From Solobacterium sp. (GTDB taxonomy: Bacteria > Bacillota_I > Bacilli_A > Erysipelotrichales > Erysipelotrichaceae), in NCBI GenBank assembly GCA_024698805.1, contig JAILQT010000013.1, positions 1 to 47,553 of the forward strand: a stretch of 47,553 bases of DNA, written 5' to 3'. This document shows positions 16,112-24,659 of the stretch, piece after piece (position 1 is the first letter of the stretch; each line of letters starts with the position of its first letter). The notes under the pieces are model-generated. The model was given only the letters and a program-made list of their open reading frames with translations. It searched no databases and had not been told where the DNA came from. The position numbers and the translations under genes were made by a program.

Positions 16112-17107
16112 ATGTATGAGATCGAAAACTATGACCATAACTGCATGACGATCGATCATAATACAGGGATACTGGTCAAATTCAAAGGGTCAAGACACAG
16201 GAAACCGGTCGTGAAGATCCCGCGGGGAGTAACGGCTATAGGCCCCCGTGCGTTCGCCAACTCACACAGATTCACAGGGGTCATTATTCCCGAAACCGTT
16301 ACATCGATCAAAAGCGCAGCGTTCAGGAACTGCCCGTATCTCACACGCATTAAGATCCCCGGCAGTGTAAAGTACATCAAAGAGAAAGCATTCGAATTGT
16401 GTGAGAACCTGAGGGACGTAACAATTGAAGAAGGCGTGCAGTCTATCGGCGATCTCGCATTTTCGGAATGCGGCAGCCTGACTGCTGTCGATCTTCCCGA
16501 CAGCATAGAGTATATCGGTATGGAAGCGTTCAGCGCATGCAAAGGCCTGCGGTCCTTCCGGATCCCGAAGGGGGTCTGTGATCTGAAAGATACAAGGCTG
16601 CTTGATGTTCCGTGGATCGAACGTGTTGAGATCGATGAGGACAACGCGTCGTATGTGCTGCGGGACGGTGTGCTGTTTTCCCGGGACCTGTCGTATCTGC
16701 TGTACTATCCGAAACGGAAACAGGATGAAGTGTATACCGTGCCGGGCACAGTCCGCACGATCGGAAGATTTGCCTTTGCCAGCAACAAATATCTGCGCGA
16801 AGTGATCCTGGAAGACGGTGTGACACGCATCATGGAAGGTGCCTTCGAAAACTGCACTTACCTGACATTCGTTACGATACCGCCGAGTGTGACCGACATG
16901 GGGTATATGGTGTTTTTGGGGGCTGTCGGTGCAGGGAATAAAAACTGGAGATACCCAGGTCTTGATATCTATGATTCCATCGGCAAGATCATACGTACGC
17001 TCAACAGTATCGGGACGGAGGAAGGCGTCGTGATCCGGGGCAGGAAAGACAGTACCGCATATGAATACGCAGAAAAAAACGGACTGTATTTCATTGAGAT
17101 GCAGTGA
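16112..17107 (+). CDS. BspA-type leucine-rich repeat protein
   Basis: A 331-residue protein built almost wholly of LRR_5 repeats: IGPRAFANSHRFTGVIIPET, IKSAAFRNCPYLTRIKIPG, IKEKAFELCENLRDVTIEEG, IGDLAFSECGSLTAVDLPD and IGMEAFSACKGLRSFRIPKG, then a break with a 'YVLRDGVLFSRDLSYLLYYP' beta segment, and further repeats to the end. The order is typical of BspA-like proteins, but no secretion signal is visible. ATG 16112 is preferred over 16067 because GGGAGGAG (16098-16105) lies six bases upstream. It is followed by a terminator (17167-17186) and then the first receptor kinase. The role is probably protein binding (inference). Confidence 0.8.
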   Translation: MYEIENYDHNCMTIDHNTGILVKFKGSRHRKPVVKIPRGVTAIGPRAFANSHRFTGVIIPETVTSIKSAAFRNCPYLTRIKIPGSVKYIKEKAFELCENLRDVTIEEGVQSIGDLAFSECGSLTAVDLPDSIEYIGMEAFSACKGLRSFRIPKGVCDLKDTRLLDVPWIERVEIDEDNASYVLRDGVLFSRDLSYLLYYPKRKQDEVYTVPGTVRTIGRFAFASNKYLREVILEDGVTRIMEGAFENCTYLTFVTIPPSVTDMGYMVFLGAVGAGNKNWRYPGLDIYDSIGKIIRTLNSIGTEEGVVIRGRKDSTAYEYAEKNGLYFIEMQ

Positions 17108-17166
17108 ATGCAGCGGGCAGTGTCTCCGCTGACCGTGCATACAGGGGAAAAGATGGTGTTCCTGTC

Positions 17167-17186
17167 AGACGGACACCGTCTTTTTT
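17167..17186 (+). terminator. Rho-independent terminator after the LRR genes
   Basis: AGACGG (17167-17172) and CCGTCT (17176-17181) form a 6-base-pair stem with a 3-base loop, followed by TTTTT. The upstream open frame of the kinase gene runs through it. This is further reason to start the kinase at 17264, downstream of the terminator. Confidence 0.75.
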
Positions 17187-17231
17187 ACAGGCAGACGAAT
17201 ACATATGCGGTCACATGCCCGCATTTCGCTG

Positions 17232-18167
17232 ATGGTGGTATCATAGACTGCAGAGGAATAATAATGGCACAGATACTGAACGGTACATATGAGATACTCG
17301 AACTTGCGGGAAAAGGCGGCATGTCCACTGTTTTCAAGGCAAGGCATATACGTCTGCATACACTAGTGGCAGTCAAATCCGTACGGAAAGACCAGGCGGT
17401 CGACCTGCAGGCAGAAGTCGGTATTCTGAAAAAGCTCGATCATCCGAACCTTGTCAGGGTGCTGGATGTCTTTGAAGACGAAAAGCTGATCTATATCGTC
17501 ATGGACTATATCGAGGGGGAAGACCTCCAGCATATCATTAAGCGTGAAAAGGTGATCCCGGAAGGACAGCTGACGGAGTGGTTCATCACGCTGGCAGATA
17601 TACTGTCCTACCTGCACAGCAGGAAGCCCCCGGTCATCTACCGGGATATGAAGCCTGCGAATATCATCCTGCAGAAGGACGGCGTGCTGAAGCTCGTTGA
17701 TTTCGGCATCGCCAGGGAATACAAGGCAGCCGCGACAGGGGATACGACCTATATCGGCACGAGCGGTTTCGCGGCACCGGAGCAGTTCGGCCTCGGACAG
17801 TCTGACGGCAGGACGGACATCTACTCGCTGGGCATGACGATGTATTATCTCGCGACGGGGAAGAGCCCGCTGGAGCCGCCGTATACCTATGTTCCTGCGC
17901 GGCAGCTGAATCCGGATCTTTCGGAAAAGATGGAGAAGATACTGGAGAGATGCATCCAGTTCGACCCGGATAAACGATACCAGAGCGCCGCACAACTGCT
18001 GGAAGACCTGAAAGGCACAGCGGCAGCACCCGTAAAAACGGAGACTGCGGAAAAGAAGCGGCCTGCAGGACTGTATGCAGGCATCGGCATCGCAGCTGCC
18101 GCAGTCCTTGCCGGGATCCTGTTCTTCGGCAGGTCCGGCAGTGCACAGCCGCCGGCTGACGCATCCC
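17232..18167 (+). repeat. Tandem duplication, copy 1 (promoter, kinase and membrane segment)
   Basis: This block aligns without gaps, at a constant offset of 2069 bases, to 19301-20236. The similarity begins 32 bases before each kinase start, in the promoter, and fades just after the membrane segment. The remainder of the two genes is unrelated. Confidence 0.8.
17236..17257 (+). promoter_or_regulatory. Extended -10 promoter and ribosome site of receptor kinase 1
   Basis: TGGTATCAT (17236-17244) fits TGnTATnAT. AGAGGA (17252-17257) is the ribosome site, six bases before ATG 17264. The predicted 5' leader is only about 13 bases. The same sequence stands before kinase 2 (19305-19326), so the promoter was duplicated with the gene. 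Confidence 0.55.
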
Positions 18168-19228
18168 GGACGTCTGTCGAGGCTGCGGATGAGACACCCG
18201 AAGGCTCCGCGGCTGCCGCAGAAACACCGGAAGACACAGGCAGTGATGCCGGTGCAGTATCCGGCGGTGCGGTCATTACAGATACAGAAGCAGGCCCGTC
18301 CGGCAATACGCAGGCAGGTGATGTGCAGGAGCACAGTATCGGCCTGATCATCAGCACAGAGAATACGTCTTACATGCAGTACTGCGAAACTGAGATCCTT
18401 AACCAGTTCCGTGAAGGGCAGTTCGGTGATCATAAATACAATGTTGACATTGCGGTCAGCGGGGAAAACATGGATGACCAGCTGGAGCAGGTCGACGCCT
18501 TTATCCGTACAGGCAAGGAACTGCTCATCGTCGATCTCGCTGACGGTACACGGGCGGACGAGGTGATCAGCAGGGCTGCCGCAGCGGATATACCGGTCAT
18601 CTTCTTCAATACCGTACCGGCTTCCGAAAAAGACAATTACCAGTACCTGAATACGCAGGCGTATGAAAAGGTCTGCTTTATCGGCAAAGACCCGTACGCA
18701 GCAGGCAAATGCCAGGGGAACATCGTTGCCGGACTCAGAGATCACGGCGACATCAACGGCGACGGGAAAGTCTCTTTCCTGACGATCCGGAGCGGGCCGG
18801 ATGATGAAGATGCCCGCATGCGGGCAGAAGGCGCGGCGGAGGCACTGTATGAAGCCGGGATCGAATACGAGCGCATTGATGACCTGGCAGGGGACTGGAA
18901 CAGGGACAGTGCGCAGGAGGTCTGCGCGGAGGCTCTCGAAAAGTACGGGAACAGGATCGAAGTCATCTTCTGCAGCAGGGACATGATCGCGCTCGGTGCG
19001 TATGATGCCCTCTGCAGGGCGGGGGTCGCTGCCGGTCAGGATATGTACCTGCTCGGCATAGACGGGCTCGCTGAGTGTGCCGACCTGATCGCGCCGGGGG
19101 AGATCACAGGCACGGTCTACTTTGATGTTTCTTCTGTTCCGGATATCGTCGTCCAGTATGTGACTGCGATGGTTTTCGGGGCACCGGTCCCAAGATACGT
19201 CTATGTGGACTGTAAGCCGATCGGCTGA
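17264..19228 (+). CDS. Receptor Ser/Thr kinase with MglB-like sugar-binding ectodomain
   Basis: A 654-residue Hanks-type receptor kinase. Residues 9 to about 265 are the kinase: glycine loop GKGGMSTVF, Lys38 in VAVK, Glu51, YRDMKPAN (Asp128, Asn133), DFG at 146-148 and APEQ, so all catalytic residues are kept. One membrane segment lies at about 270-290 (GLYAGIGIAAAAVLAGILFF), followed by an Ala/Pro/Gly/Glu-rich linker to about 355. Residues about 357-654 are a periplasmic galactose/glucose-binding protein fold like MglB: IPVIFFN, the calcium-loop-like DINGDGKVSF, a D-x-x-x-R pair, DWNRDSAQE and LLGIDGLAE. The ectodomain probably senses a sugar outside the cell and controls the inner kinase (inference). 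The start matches the homologous kinase 2. Confidence 0.85.
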   Translation: MAQILNGTYEILELAGKGGMSTVFKARHIRLHTLVAVKSVRKDQAVDLQAEVGILKKLDHPNLVRVLDVFEDEKLIYIVMDYIEGEDLQHIIKREKVIPEGQLTEWFITLADILSYLHSRKPPVIYRDMKPANIILQKDGVLKLVDFGIAREYKAAATGDTTYIGTSGFAAPEQFGLGQSDGRTDIYSLGMTMYYLATGKSPLEPPYTYVPARQLNPDLSEKMEKILERCIQFDPDKRYQSAAQLLEDLKGTAAAPVKTETAEKKRPAGLYAGIGIAAAAVLAGILFFGRSGSAQPPADASRTSVEAADETPEGSAAAAETPEDTGSDAGAVSGGAVITDTEAGPSGNTQAGDVQEHSIGLIISTENTSYMQYCETEILNQFREGQFGDHKYNVDIAVSGENMDDQLEQVDAFIRTGKELLIVDLADGTRADEVISRAAAADIPVIFFNTVPASEKDNYQYLNTQAYEKVCFIGKDPYAAGKCQGNIVAGLRDHGDINGDGKVSFLTIRSGPDDEDARMRAEGAAEALYEAGIEYERIDDLAGDWNRDSAQEVCAEALEKYGNRIEVIFCSRDMIALGAYDALCRAGVAAGQDMYLLGIDGLAECADLIAPGEITGTVYFDVSSVPDIVVQYVTAMVFGAPVPRYVYVDCKPIG

Positions 19229-19238
19229 TCTGACATGC

Positions 19239-19261
19239 AAAGAGGCGGAAAGCCTCTTTTT
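19239..19261 (+). terminator. Rho-independent terminator between the receptor kinases
   Basis: AAAGAGGC (19239-19246) pairs with GCCTCTTT (19252-19259) around a GGAAA loop, followed by TT. The stem's own three Ts add to the run. It separates the two kinase genes into independent transcripts, each with its own promoter. Confidence 0.85.
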
Positions 19262-19300
19262 CAGCGGGAAAACAGGCAGTAAAGATATCTGTGTTTTATG

Positions 19301-20236
19301 ATGGTGCTATCATATACTGCAGAGGAATGAAAATGACACAGATACTGAACGGTACATACGAGATACTTGAACCTGTGGGGAAAGGCGGTATGTCTGTCGT
19401 CTTCAAGGCGAGGCATATACGTCTGGATAAACTTGTGGCAGTCAAATCTGTCCGGAAAGACAGGACAGCCAGCCTGCAGGCGGAAGCCGGCATCCTTACA
19501 AAGCTGGCCCATCCGAACCTGGTAAGGGTCCTGGATGTCTTTGAAGACGAAAGACTGATCTATATCGTCATGGACTATATCGAAGGGGAGGACCTGCAGC
19601 ACCTCATCGAACGTGAAAAGGCGGTCCCGGAAGACAGACTGACAGAGTGGTTCATCACACTGGCGGATATACTGTCCTACCTGCACAGCAGGAAGCCCCC
19701 GGTCATCTACCGGGACATGAAGCCTGCAAATATCATCCTGCAGAAAGACGGGACACTGAAGCTTGTGGACTTCGGCATCGCCAGGGAATACAAGGCAGCC
19801 GCATCGTCCGATACGGCCTATGCCGGCACGAACGGTTTCGCGGCACCCGAACAGTTCGGTATGGCGCAGTCCGACGCAAGGACGGACATCTACTCGCTGG
19901 GCATGACGATGTATTATCTCGCGACAGGGAAGAGCCCGCTGGAGCCCCCGTACAACTATATTCCTGCAAGACAGCTGAATCCGGATCTGTCGGAAAAGAT
20001 GGAGGGGATACTGGGGAAATGCATTCGGTTCAAACCGGAAAACAGGTACCAGAGCGCCGCAGAGCTGCTGGAAGACCTGAAGGGTACTGCGGCTGCTCCC
20101 GTAAAAACTGGGAAAGCGGAAAAGAAACGGCCTGCAGGACTGTATGCGGGCATCGGCATCGCAGCTGCCGCAGTCCTGGCCGGGATCCTGTTCTTCAGCA
20201 GGTCCGGCAGTACGCAGCTGCCGGCTGGGGCATCGC
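19301..20236 (+). repeat. Tandem duplication, copy 2 (promoter, kinase and membrane segment)
   Basis: Ungapped partner of 17232-18167. Differences are mostly at third codon positions, with scattered amino-acid changes (for example HTLVAVKSVRKDQAVD against DKLVAVKSVRKDRTAS), so the copy is not brand new. Confidence 0.8.
19305..19326 (+). promoter_or_regulatory. Extended -10 promoter and ribosome site of receptor kinase 2
   Basis: TGCTATCAT (19305-19313) is an extended -10; AGAGGA (19321-19326) is the ribosome site, six bases before ATG 19333. A TATACT at 19313-19318 is an alternative -10. Aligned base for base with the promoter of kinase 1. Confidence 0.55.
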
Positions 20237-21957
20237 AGCCTCCCGGCGGGACAGCATCTGCGGCTTCGGAAGAGACCGTGCCTGCCGCACAGCCGCAGGG
20301 TGAATCGGCAGCGGACAGTGATGACATCCCGGATGTGCAGGTGAGCGATGCCGTTCTGAGAGCCGGCTTCAGCAGTGATACGACCGGGGATATCGCAGGC
20401 GTGTTCAATCCGGCCCTGGCGAAATCGGATGCGGATGAATATATATGCTCGCTGCTCTTTGACGGGCTCCTTAAGACGGATCCGGAAGGCAGCTATATAC
20501 CGGAGCTGGCGGAATCCTGGGAAGTCTCGGATGACGGAAAAACATACACATTCCGCTTAAGGGATGCGGTATTCACCGACGGGACCCCGGTAACCGCTGA
20601 CGATGTCGTATTCACATACCAGACATTCATGGAAACAGACTCCGGGGATCCGTATTCGTACGCCGGAGAATATTTCGATTATATCCAGACCGTGGATGAG
20701 AAAACGGTCCGTTTCCATGTGGTATATCCAGGTTCAACGGTCCCGCGCTTATTCACTGCCGGTATCCTCAGCCGGGAATACTATGCATACGGTTCGATGG
20801 AAGAATTCAGGGAAAAACAGAACAGTCCGATGGGCTGCGGGATCATGACACTGGAGAACTGGGTCCCGGGTGAGCGTGCGGACCTGGTCCGTAATGATTC
20901 CTATTACGGTGATCCGCTGCAGTTTAAAGGCATCAGCCTTCTTGAGATGAATGAAGCGGATCTGGCAGATGCGCTTCAGGATGGGGAGATCGATATTGCA
21001 AGGATCGCTTCATCTGCGGCAGACGCTGACCAGACGGATGTATTCCGGCATAACGATATCGATCTGGACCGGCTCGCTTTGACGATCGAAGAGACCGCAC
21101 AGGTGAAGGAAATGGACAATGCCTCCCTGGTAAGCTTCACGGAGTCCTGCCTGTCCGTCTGCTTTACGACGGTAAGGGCGCATACGGCAGAGGTCAGGGT
21201 ACGTCAGGCGCTTCTGTACGGCTTTGACAGGCAGGCATTCTTCGATGATATATTCAAAAGCGAAGACATTGCAATTCTCAGTGTATCCCCTGTTCCGGGG
21301 TGCGCCCGGGAGGCGATCGGGGATGATGTGCTCAATCCCTATGACTATGATCCGGACAGGGCGGCAGAGCTGCTCGACCGGGAAGGATGGACAGTAAACC
21401 CGGCTACAGGTATCCGGGAAAAGGATGTCAGCGGCGACGGCGTGATCCGGGCGGAAGATTTTGAAACACTTGAACTGGAATGGGCTGTTTACGCAGGCAG
21501 TGCGTTTGAAAGGAAACTGGCGGAAACAGCGGCAGAAAGCTGGGGGAAGATCGGTGTGAAGCTGCGTATATCGGAACTGGAGGGAGAAGACTTCATATTC
21601 TCGACATCAATGATCGATCCGACCGAACCGGAATATGACATCTTTGCCATGTATGACCCGTTCCGCCCGGACTGGCCTGTCATGCAGTACCTGATCACGA
21701 ATTCCGGGGAGAACACTTCCGGCTGGCAGAGCTCAAGGCTTTTCACCCAAAGGTCAAACCCCCTCGGTGAACCTGATCCGCAAAAGCGTGCAGAGCTGCT
21801 GAGACAGGTCGCAGAGATACAGAATGAAGAACTGCCGATCACGGGCATCGTGCATATCAACGAGATCTGGGGCATAAGCACCCGTGTGCACGGACTCGAA
21901 AACATGAGCCTGTATGCGGACTTTACGGACCTGGTCTCCGGGGTGACGATCGACTGA
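19333..21957 (+). CDS. Receptor Ser/Thr kinase with OppA-like peptide-binding ectodomain
   Basis: An 874-residue receptor kinase. The kinase (residues 9 to about 265) keeps GKGGMSVVF, VAVK (Lys38), YRDMKPAN, DFG and APEQ. One membrane segment follows (about 270-290), then a linker. Residues about 335-874 form a full-length family 5 solute-binding protein (SBP_bac_5, OppA/DppA type): LRAGFSSDTTGDIAGVFNPA, the family signature LAESWEVSDDGKTYTFRLRD with the DGTPVTADDVVFTYQ segment, and FYFD/YDPDRAAELLD-type repeats near the end. Such proteins normally feed ABC importers; here it is tethered to a kinase and would act as a sensor of peptides or similar solutes (inference). ATG 19333 is chosen over 19327 by alignment with kinase 1. 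No ABC permease lies nearby. Confidence 0.85.
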   Translation: MTQILNGTYEILEPVGKGGMSVVFKARHIRLDKLVAVKSVRKDRTASLQAEAGILTKLAHPNLVRVLDVFEDERLIYIVMDYIEGEDLQHLIEREKAVPEDRLTEWFITLADILSYLHSRKPPVIYRDMKPANIILQKDGTLKLVDFGIAREYKAAASSDTAYAGTNGFAAPEQFGMAQSDARTDIYSLGMTMYYLATGKSPLEPPYNYIPARQLNPDLSEKMEGILGKCIRFKPENRYQSAAELLEDLKGTAAAPVKTGKAEKKRPAGLYAGIGIAAAAVLAGILFFSRSGSTQLPAGASQPPGGTASAASEETVPAAQPQGESAADSDDIPDVQVSDAVLRAGFSSDTTGDIAGVFNPALAKSDADEYICSLLFDGLLKTDPEGSYIPELAESWEVSDDGKTYTFRLRDAVFTDGTPVTADDVVFTYQTFMETDSGDPYSYAGEYFDYIQTVDEKTVRFHVVYPGSTVPRLFTAGILSREYYAYGSMEEFREKQNSPMGCGIMTLENWVPGERADLVRNDSYYGDPLQFKGISLLEMNEADLADALQDGEIDIARIASSAADADQTDVFRHNDIDLDRLALTIEETAQVKEMDNASLVSFTESCLSVCFTTVRAHTAEVRVRQALLYGFDRQAFFDDIFKSEDIAILSVSPVPGCAREAIGDDVLNPYDYDPDRAAELLDREGWTVNPATGIREKDVSGDGVIRAEDFETLELEWAVYAGSAFERKLAETAAESWGKIGVKLRISELEGEDFIFSTSMIDPTEPEYDIFAMYDPFRPDWPVMQYLITNSGENTSGWQSSRLFTQRSNPLGEPDPQKRAELLRQVAEIQNEELPITGIVHINEIWGISTRVHGLENMSLYADFTDLVSGVTID

Positions 21958-21965
21958 AGCACAGT

Positions 21966-21993
21966 AAAGGAAGAACGGACCGCTCTTCCTTTT
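21966..21993 (+). terminator. Rho-independent terminator after receptor kinase 2
   Basis: AAAGGAAGA (21966-21974) pairs with TCTTCCTTT (21984-21992), with CGG/CCG able to extend the stem inside the loop, followed by one further T. It lies nine bases past the stop codon. Confidence 0.8.
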
Positions 21994-22117
21994 ATTGAAC
22001 TTTCCGTCTGACCTGCAGGGACACGGTCATCCTGTCTGTCCGGCAGGATGCAGGAAATTAAGATATGCTGTATTCATCGATGTAAATGAATATGATACTC
22101 TTTTTTTAGAATACACA

Positions 22118-22144
22118 GGAACTGTCATCATCACGGACAGTTCC
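22118..22144 (+). promoter_or_regulatory. Inverted repeat before the hydrolase pair (element copy 1)
   Basis: GGAACTGTC (22118-22126) and GACAGTTCC (22136-22144) are perfect 9-base arms around nine bases, 20 bases before the ribosome site of the gene at 22171. A near match stands before the gene at 39180 (see 39139-39167). The same leader (21994-22170) also holds hairpins CATCCTG/CAGGATG (22028-22034/22044-22050) and TATTCAT/ATGAATA (22071-22077/22086-22092), the latter followed after eight bases by TTTTTTT. It is an operator or an RNA hairpin; which one cannot be decided from sequence. Confidence 0.45.
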
Positions 22145-22170
22145 GTGCTTATACCGTACCAGGAGGGAAC

Positions 22171-23253
22171 ATGATCCGGTTTCTGATCAATATGGTCCTG
22201 TTCGTCCTCAGACTGCTGCCGCTGGTCATCGTATATATCGCGCTGTACCGGGATCCCGGGCATCAGAGACTGAAGAAAGCAGGTTTTCAGGAAAAAGACA
22301 GCATCGTCGGTGATGTCCGTTTTCATTATGCTGAATCCGCAGGATCCGGGAAGCCGCCCCTCCTCCTTCTCCATGCGCAGCTGCTGGACTGGTTCTCTTA
22401 CCGGAACGTCATGATACAGCTGGCAGAGCATTACCATGTCTATGCCGCAGATTATCCCGGACACGGGAAGACCAGATGCCCGGATGATTATGAGATGAAT
22501 GCGGAACAGATCGGCTCCTCCCTGGCACAGTTCATCGAAGAAGTAATTGGAAGCCCCGTATACATCAGCGGCAATTCCTCCGGCGGACTGCTTGCCGCAT
22601 GGCTGGCCGCAAACCGGCCTGACCTTGTCCGGGCAGTCATACTCGAAGCCCCGCCGCTGTTCGCATCGGAATATCCCGCAGTTAAAAATACGGTCGCATA
22701 CCGTACATTCACTGTCAGCGACAGGGCCGTGCGGGAAGACAACGAAGGCGATTATGTGCGTTTCTGGATCCGTAACTCCGAAGGCTTCTTCAAAAACAAT
22801 GCATTCCCCGGCTCACGCATCCTGGTACGCATCCTTGTCACGGTATCGCGGATGCTGCACTGGCAGGATACGGTCGAGATCCCGTTCGTGCCGCCGCTCT
22901 TCCGGGAGATGATCCGCGGTATGGACCAGTATGACCCGCATTTCGGACAGGCTTTCTGCAGCGGTACATGGAATGAGGGCTTTGACCATGCGGAAGCCCT
23001 GTGCCGCATCACATGCCCGGTGCTGCTGATCCAGGCAGACACTTCGTTCCTTGCGGACGGTACGCTGGACGGCGCCATGTCGGAAGAGAATGCGCAGTTT
23101 GCCTGCAGCAGGCTGCAGGATGTCCGGTACGTAAAAGTAAACGCCGGGCATGTCGTGCACCTGGAAGAACCGGAAGAATATCTGAAACATGTCCGGGCGT
23201 TCCTGGAAACTGCCGGGACAGACAGCAGGTCAGGGGAAAGCGGGGAAGTATGA
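22171..23253 (+). CDS. Membrane-anchored alpha/beta hydrolase
   Basis: A 360-residue protein. An N-terminal hydrophobic segment (residues about 2-23) probably anchors it with the catalytic domain outside. The fold shows the oxyanion strand PPLLLLHAQLLDWFSY, the nucleophile elbow SGNSSGG (Ser at about residue 131), an acid in LLIQADTSFLADG, and a final histidine in VNAGHVVHLEEPEEY. This is the Ser-Asp-His order of the superfamily. AGGAGGG precedes ATG 22171. Its stop overlaps the next hydrolase start (ATGA), so the two are coupled. Substrate unknown; esterase or lipase-like activity is likely. Confidence 0.8.
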   Translation: MIRFLINMVLFVLRLLPLVIVYIALYRDPGHQRLKKAGFQEKDSIVGDVRFHYAESAGSGKPPLLLLHAQLLDWFSYRNVMIQLAEHYHVYAADYPGHGKTRCPDDYEMNAEQIGSSLAQFIEEVIGSPVYISGNSSGGLLAAWLAANRPDLVRAVILEAPPLFASEYPAVKNTVAYRTFTVSDRAVREDNEGDYVRFWIRNSEGFFKNNAFPGSRILVRILVTVSRMLHWQDTVEIPFVPPLFREMIRGMDQYDPHFGQAFCSGTWNEGFDHAEALCRITCPVLLIQADTSFLADGTLDGAMSEENAQFACSRLQDVRYVKVNAGHVVHLEEPEEYLKHVRAFLETAGTDSRSGESGEV

Positions 23254-24110
23254 GGTCGATATACAGATCGGAAAAAGGGAAGGAAGAGATCCTTGCCTTA
23301 TATGACGCCCAGCTGTCAGGGCTGGCTGTACCGTGGAAAGATATCTATGTGGATACGTCCTTCGGCAGGACGCATCTGATCGAGACCGGCGATCCGGATA
23401 AGGTGCCGCTGCTGGTATTCCATGGCGGCAATGCGACAACGGCGTATAACCTGCTGGCATGTGATTTCCTGTTCCGGGACTTTCACATCTATGCGGTCGA
23501 TACCATCGGGCATCCCGGCAAAAGCGCTGAGACCAGCCTGCCAGCGTCCGGCTATGCTTACGGGCTTTGGGCGGGGGAAGTGATCGATGCCCTCGGATTT
23601 GACAGAATGCGTCTGTTCGGGGGTTCGTTCGGCGGCGGCATCATCGCCAAGACGATGTGCGCGGTGCCGGATAAGGTGACGAAGGCAGTCCTGTATATCC
23701 CGGCCGGGATCCGGAATGCCCCGGCGGTACGGAGCGCGAACATGATGTTCCCGATGATCCTGTACCGGATCACAGGGAAGGATAAATGGCTCAGAAGGTG
23801 TTTCCTGCCGATGGCAATCACGGAGGATAACATCACCGATGATATTTACCGGACTGCGAAGCTGAGCATCGACCACGTCAGGATCAAGACTGCCATGCCG
23901 TCCGATGTCGATGCGGACAGGATGAAAAGATGTACGGCACCCGCGCTGGTGATGGGTGCGGAGAAAGACTGCCTGTTCCCGGGGAAGGGCGTCCTTGCCA
24001 GGGCGGAAAAGATCATCCCCGGCTGCAGGACGTATCTGCTCCGGGGCAGGGGACATATGCATTTCCTGACGGAGGAAGAGAAGGAAATGATCGTGGGTTT
24101 TCTGCGATAA
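23250..24110 (+). CDS. Alpha/beta hydrolase
   Basis: A 286-residue hydrolase. The strand before the oxyanion hole reads VPLLVFHGGNATTAYN, the nucleophile elbow is FGGSFGGG (Ser at about residue 128), the acid is probably Asp in MGAEKDCLFPG, and the histidine is in RGRGHMHFL. It lacks the N-terminal membrane segment of its neighbour and is probably cytosolic. ATG 23250 overlaps the preceding stop. The upstream in-frame extension to 23001 is only a shadow inside the previous gene. The two hydrolases probably work on related substrates, as they are translationally coupled (inference). Confidence 0.8.
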   Translation: MRSIYRSEKGKEEILALYDAQLSGLAVPWKDIYVDTSFGRTHLIETGDPDKVPLLVFHGGNATTAYNLLACDFLFRDFHIYAVDTIGHPGKSAETSLPASGYAYGLWAGEVIDALGFDRMRLFGGSFGGGIIAKTMCAVPDKVTKAVLYIPAGIRNAPAVRSANMMFPMILYRITGKDKWLRRCFLPMAITEDNITDDIYRTAKLSIDHVRIKTAMPSDVDADRMKRCTAPALVMGAEKDCLFPGKGVLARAEKIIPGCRTYLLRGRGHMHFLTEEEKEMIVGFLR

Positions 24111-24139
24111 CATGAGTTTATACAGGGAGGAACGGGATC

Positions 24140-24628
24140 ATGGAGAACTGTCGTTTCCGGGAACTTGCGGAAAAAGAAAAAGGATTTGAATTCTGTCAGG
24201 CATTCCGCGATGAAACGGACTGGGTCATCGGCGGCAAAGCGGATACATACTGGTTTGCAGTCTTAAAGGACCAGTCTGTCAGAGAGATCTGTATCGGAAA
24301 GATCAGGGACGGCGTATGGTCCGACTGCAGGATCCGGGGGAAAGGAAAGAAGAGGACCGTACAGGAGATGCCTGCAGGCAGCACCATTCAGCGCATCACG
24401 GAACGGGCTTACTTCATGCAGGATGAACCGTGGGTCAGGGACAGGAAGCCCAGGCTGGTCGAAGATGCGCATCCGCATTATCACTATGTATACGGCATGG
24501 GCGACAAGGCCCTGGACGTATCGGCAGTATATGGCGTCAGTATCGCTTACTCGGATCTGAAAGATCCTTCGGCCGGTTTCCGCATGCGGTTCCTTTACAC
24601 CGGCAAAGATGTGGAGATGCCGGAATGA
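24140..24628 (+). CDS. Hypothetical protein
   Basis: A 162-residue soluble protein that I do not recognise. It has an N-terminal FRELAEKEKGFEFCQAFRDE helix region, a basic middle (RIRGKGKKRT), and a His-rich stretch AHPHYHYVYGMGDKALD, ending in acidic MPE. There is no signal peptide or membrane segment. GGGAGG precedes ATG 24140. It sits 29 bases after the hydrolase pair and 31 bases before another hypothetical gene, so it may be in their transcript. Codon use is like its neighbours, supporting a real gene. Confidence 0.55.
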   Translation: MENCRFRELAEKEKGFEFCQAFRDETDWVIGGKADTYWFAVLKDQSVREICIGKIRDGVWSDCRIRGKGKKRTVQEMPAGSTIQRITERAYFMQDEPWVRDRKPRLVEDAHPHYHYVYGMGDKALDVSAVYGVSIAYSDLKDPSAGFRMRFLYTGKDVEMPE

Positions 24629-24659
24629 TCCCGGCAAGAAACATGATAAGGATGGAGTT

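Noticed and set aside
17363-19240. A 625-codon open frame on the - strand opposite receptor kinase 1
   Set aside because: It is the antisense shadow of a clear kinase gene. It has no ribosome site, no recognisable domain, and Cys/Arg/His-rich composition typical of reversed codons.
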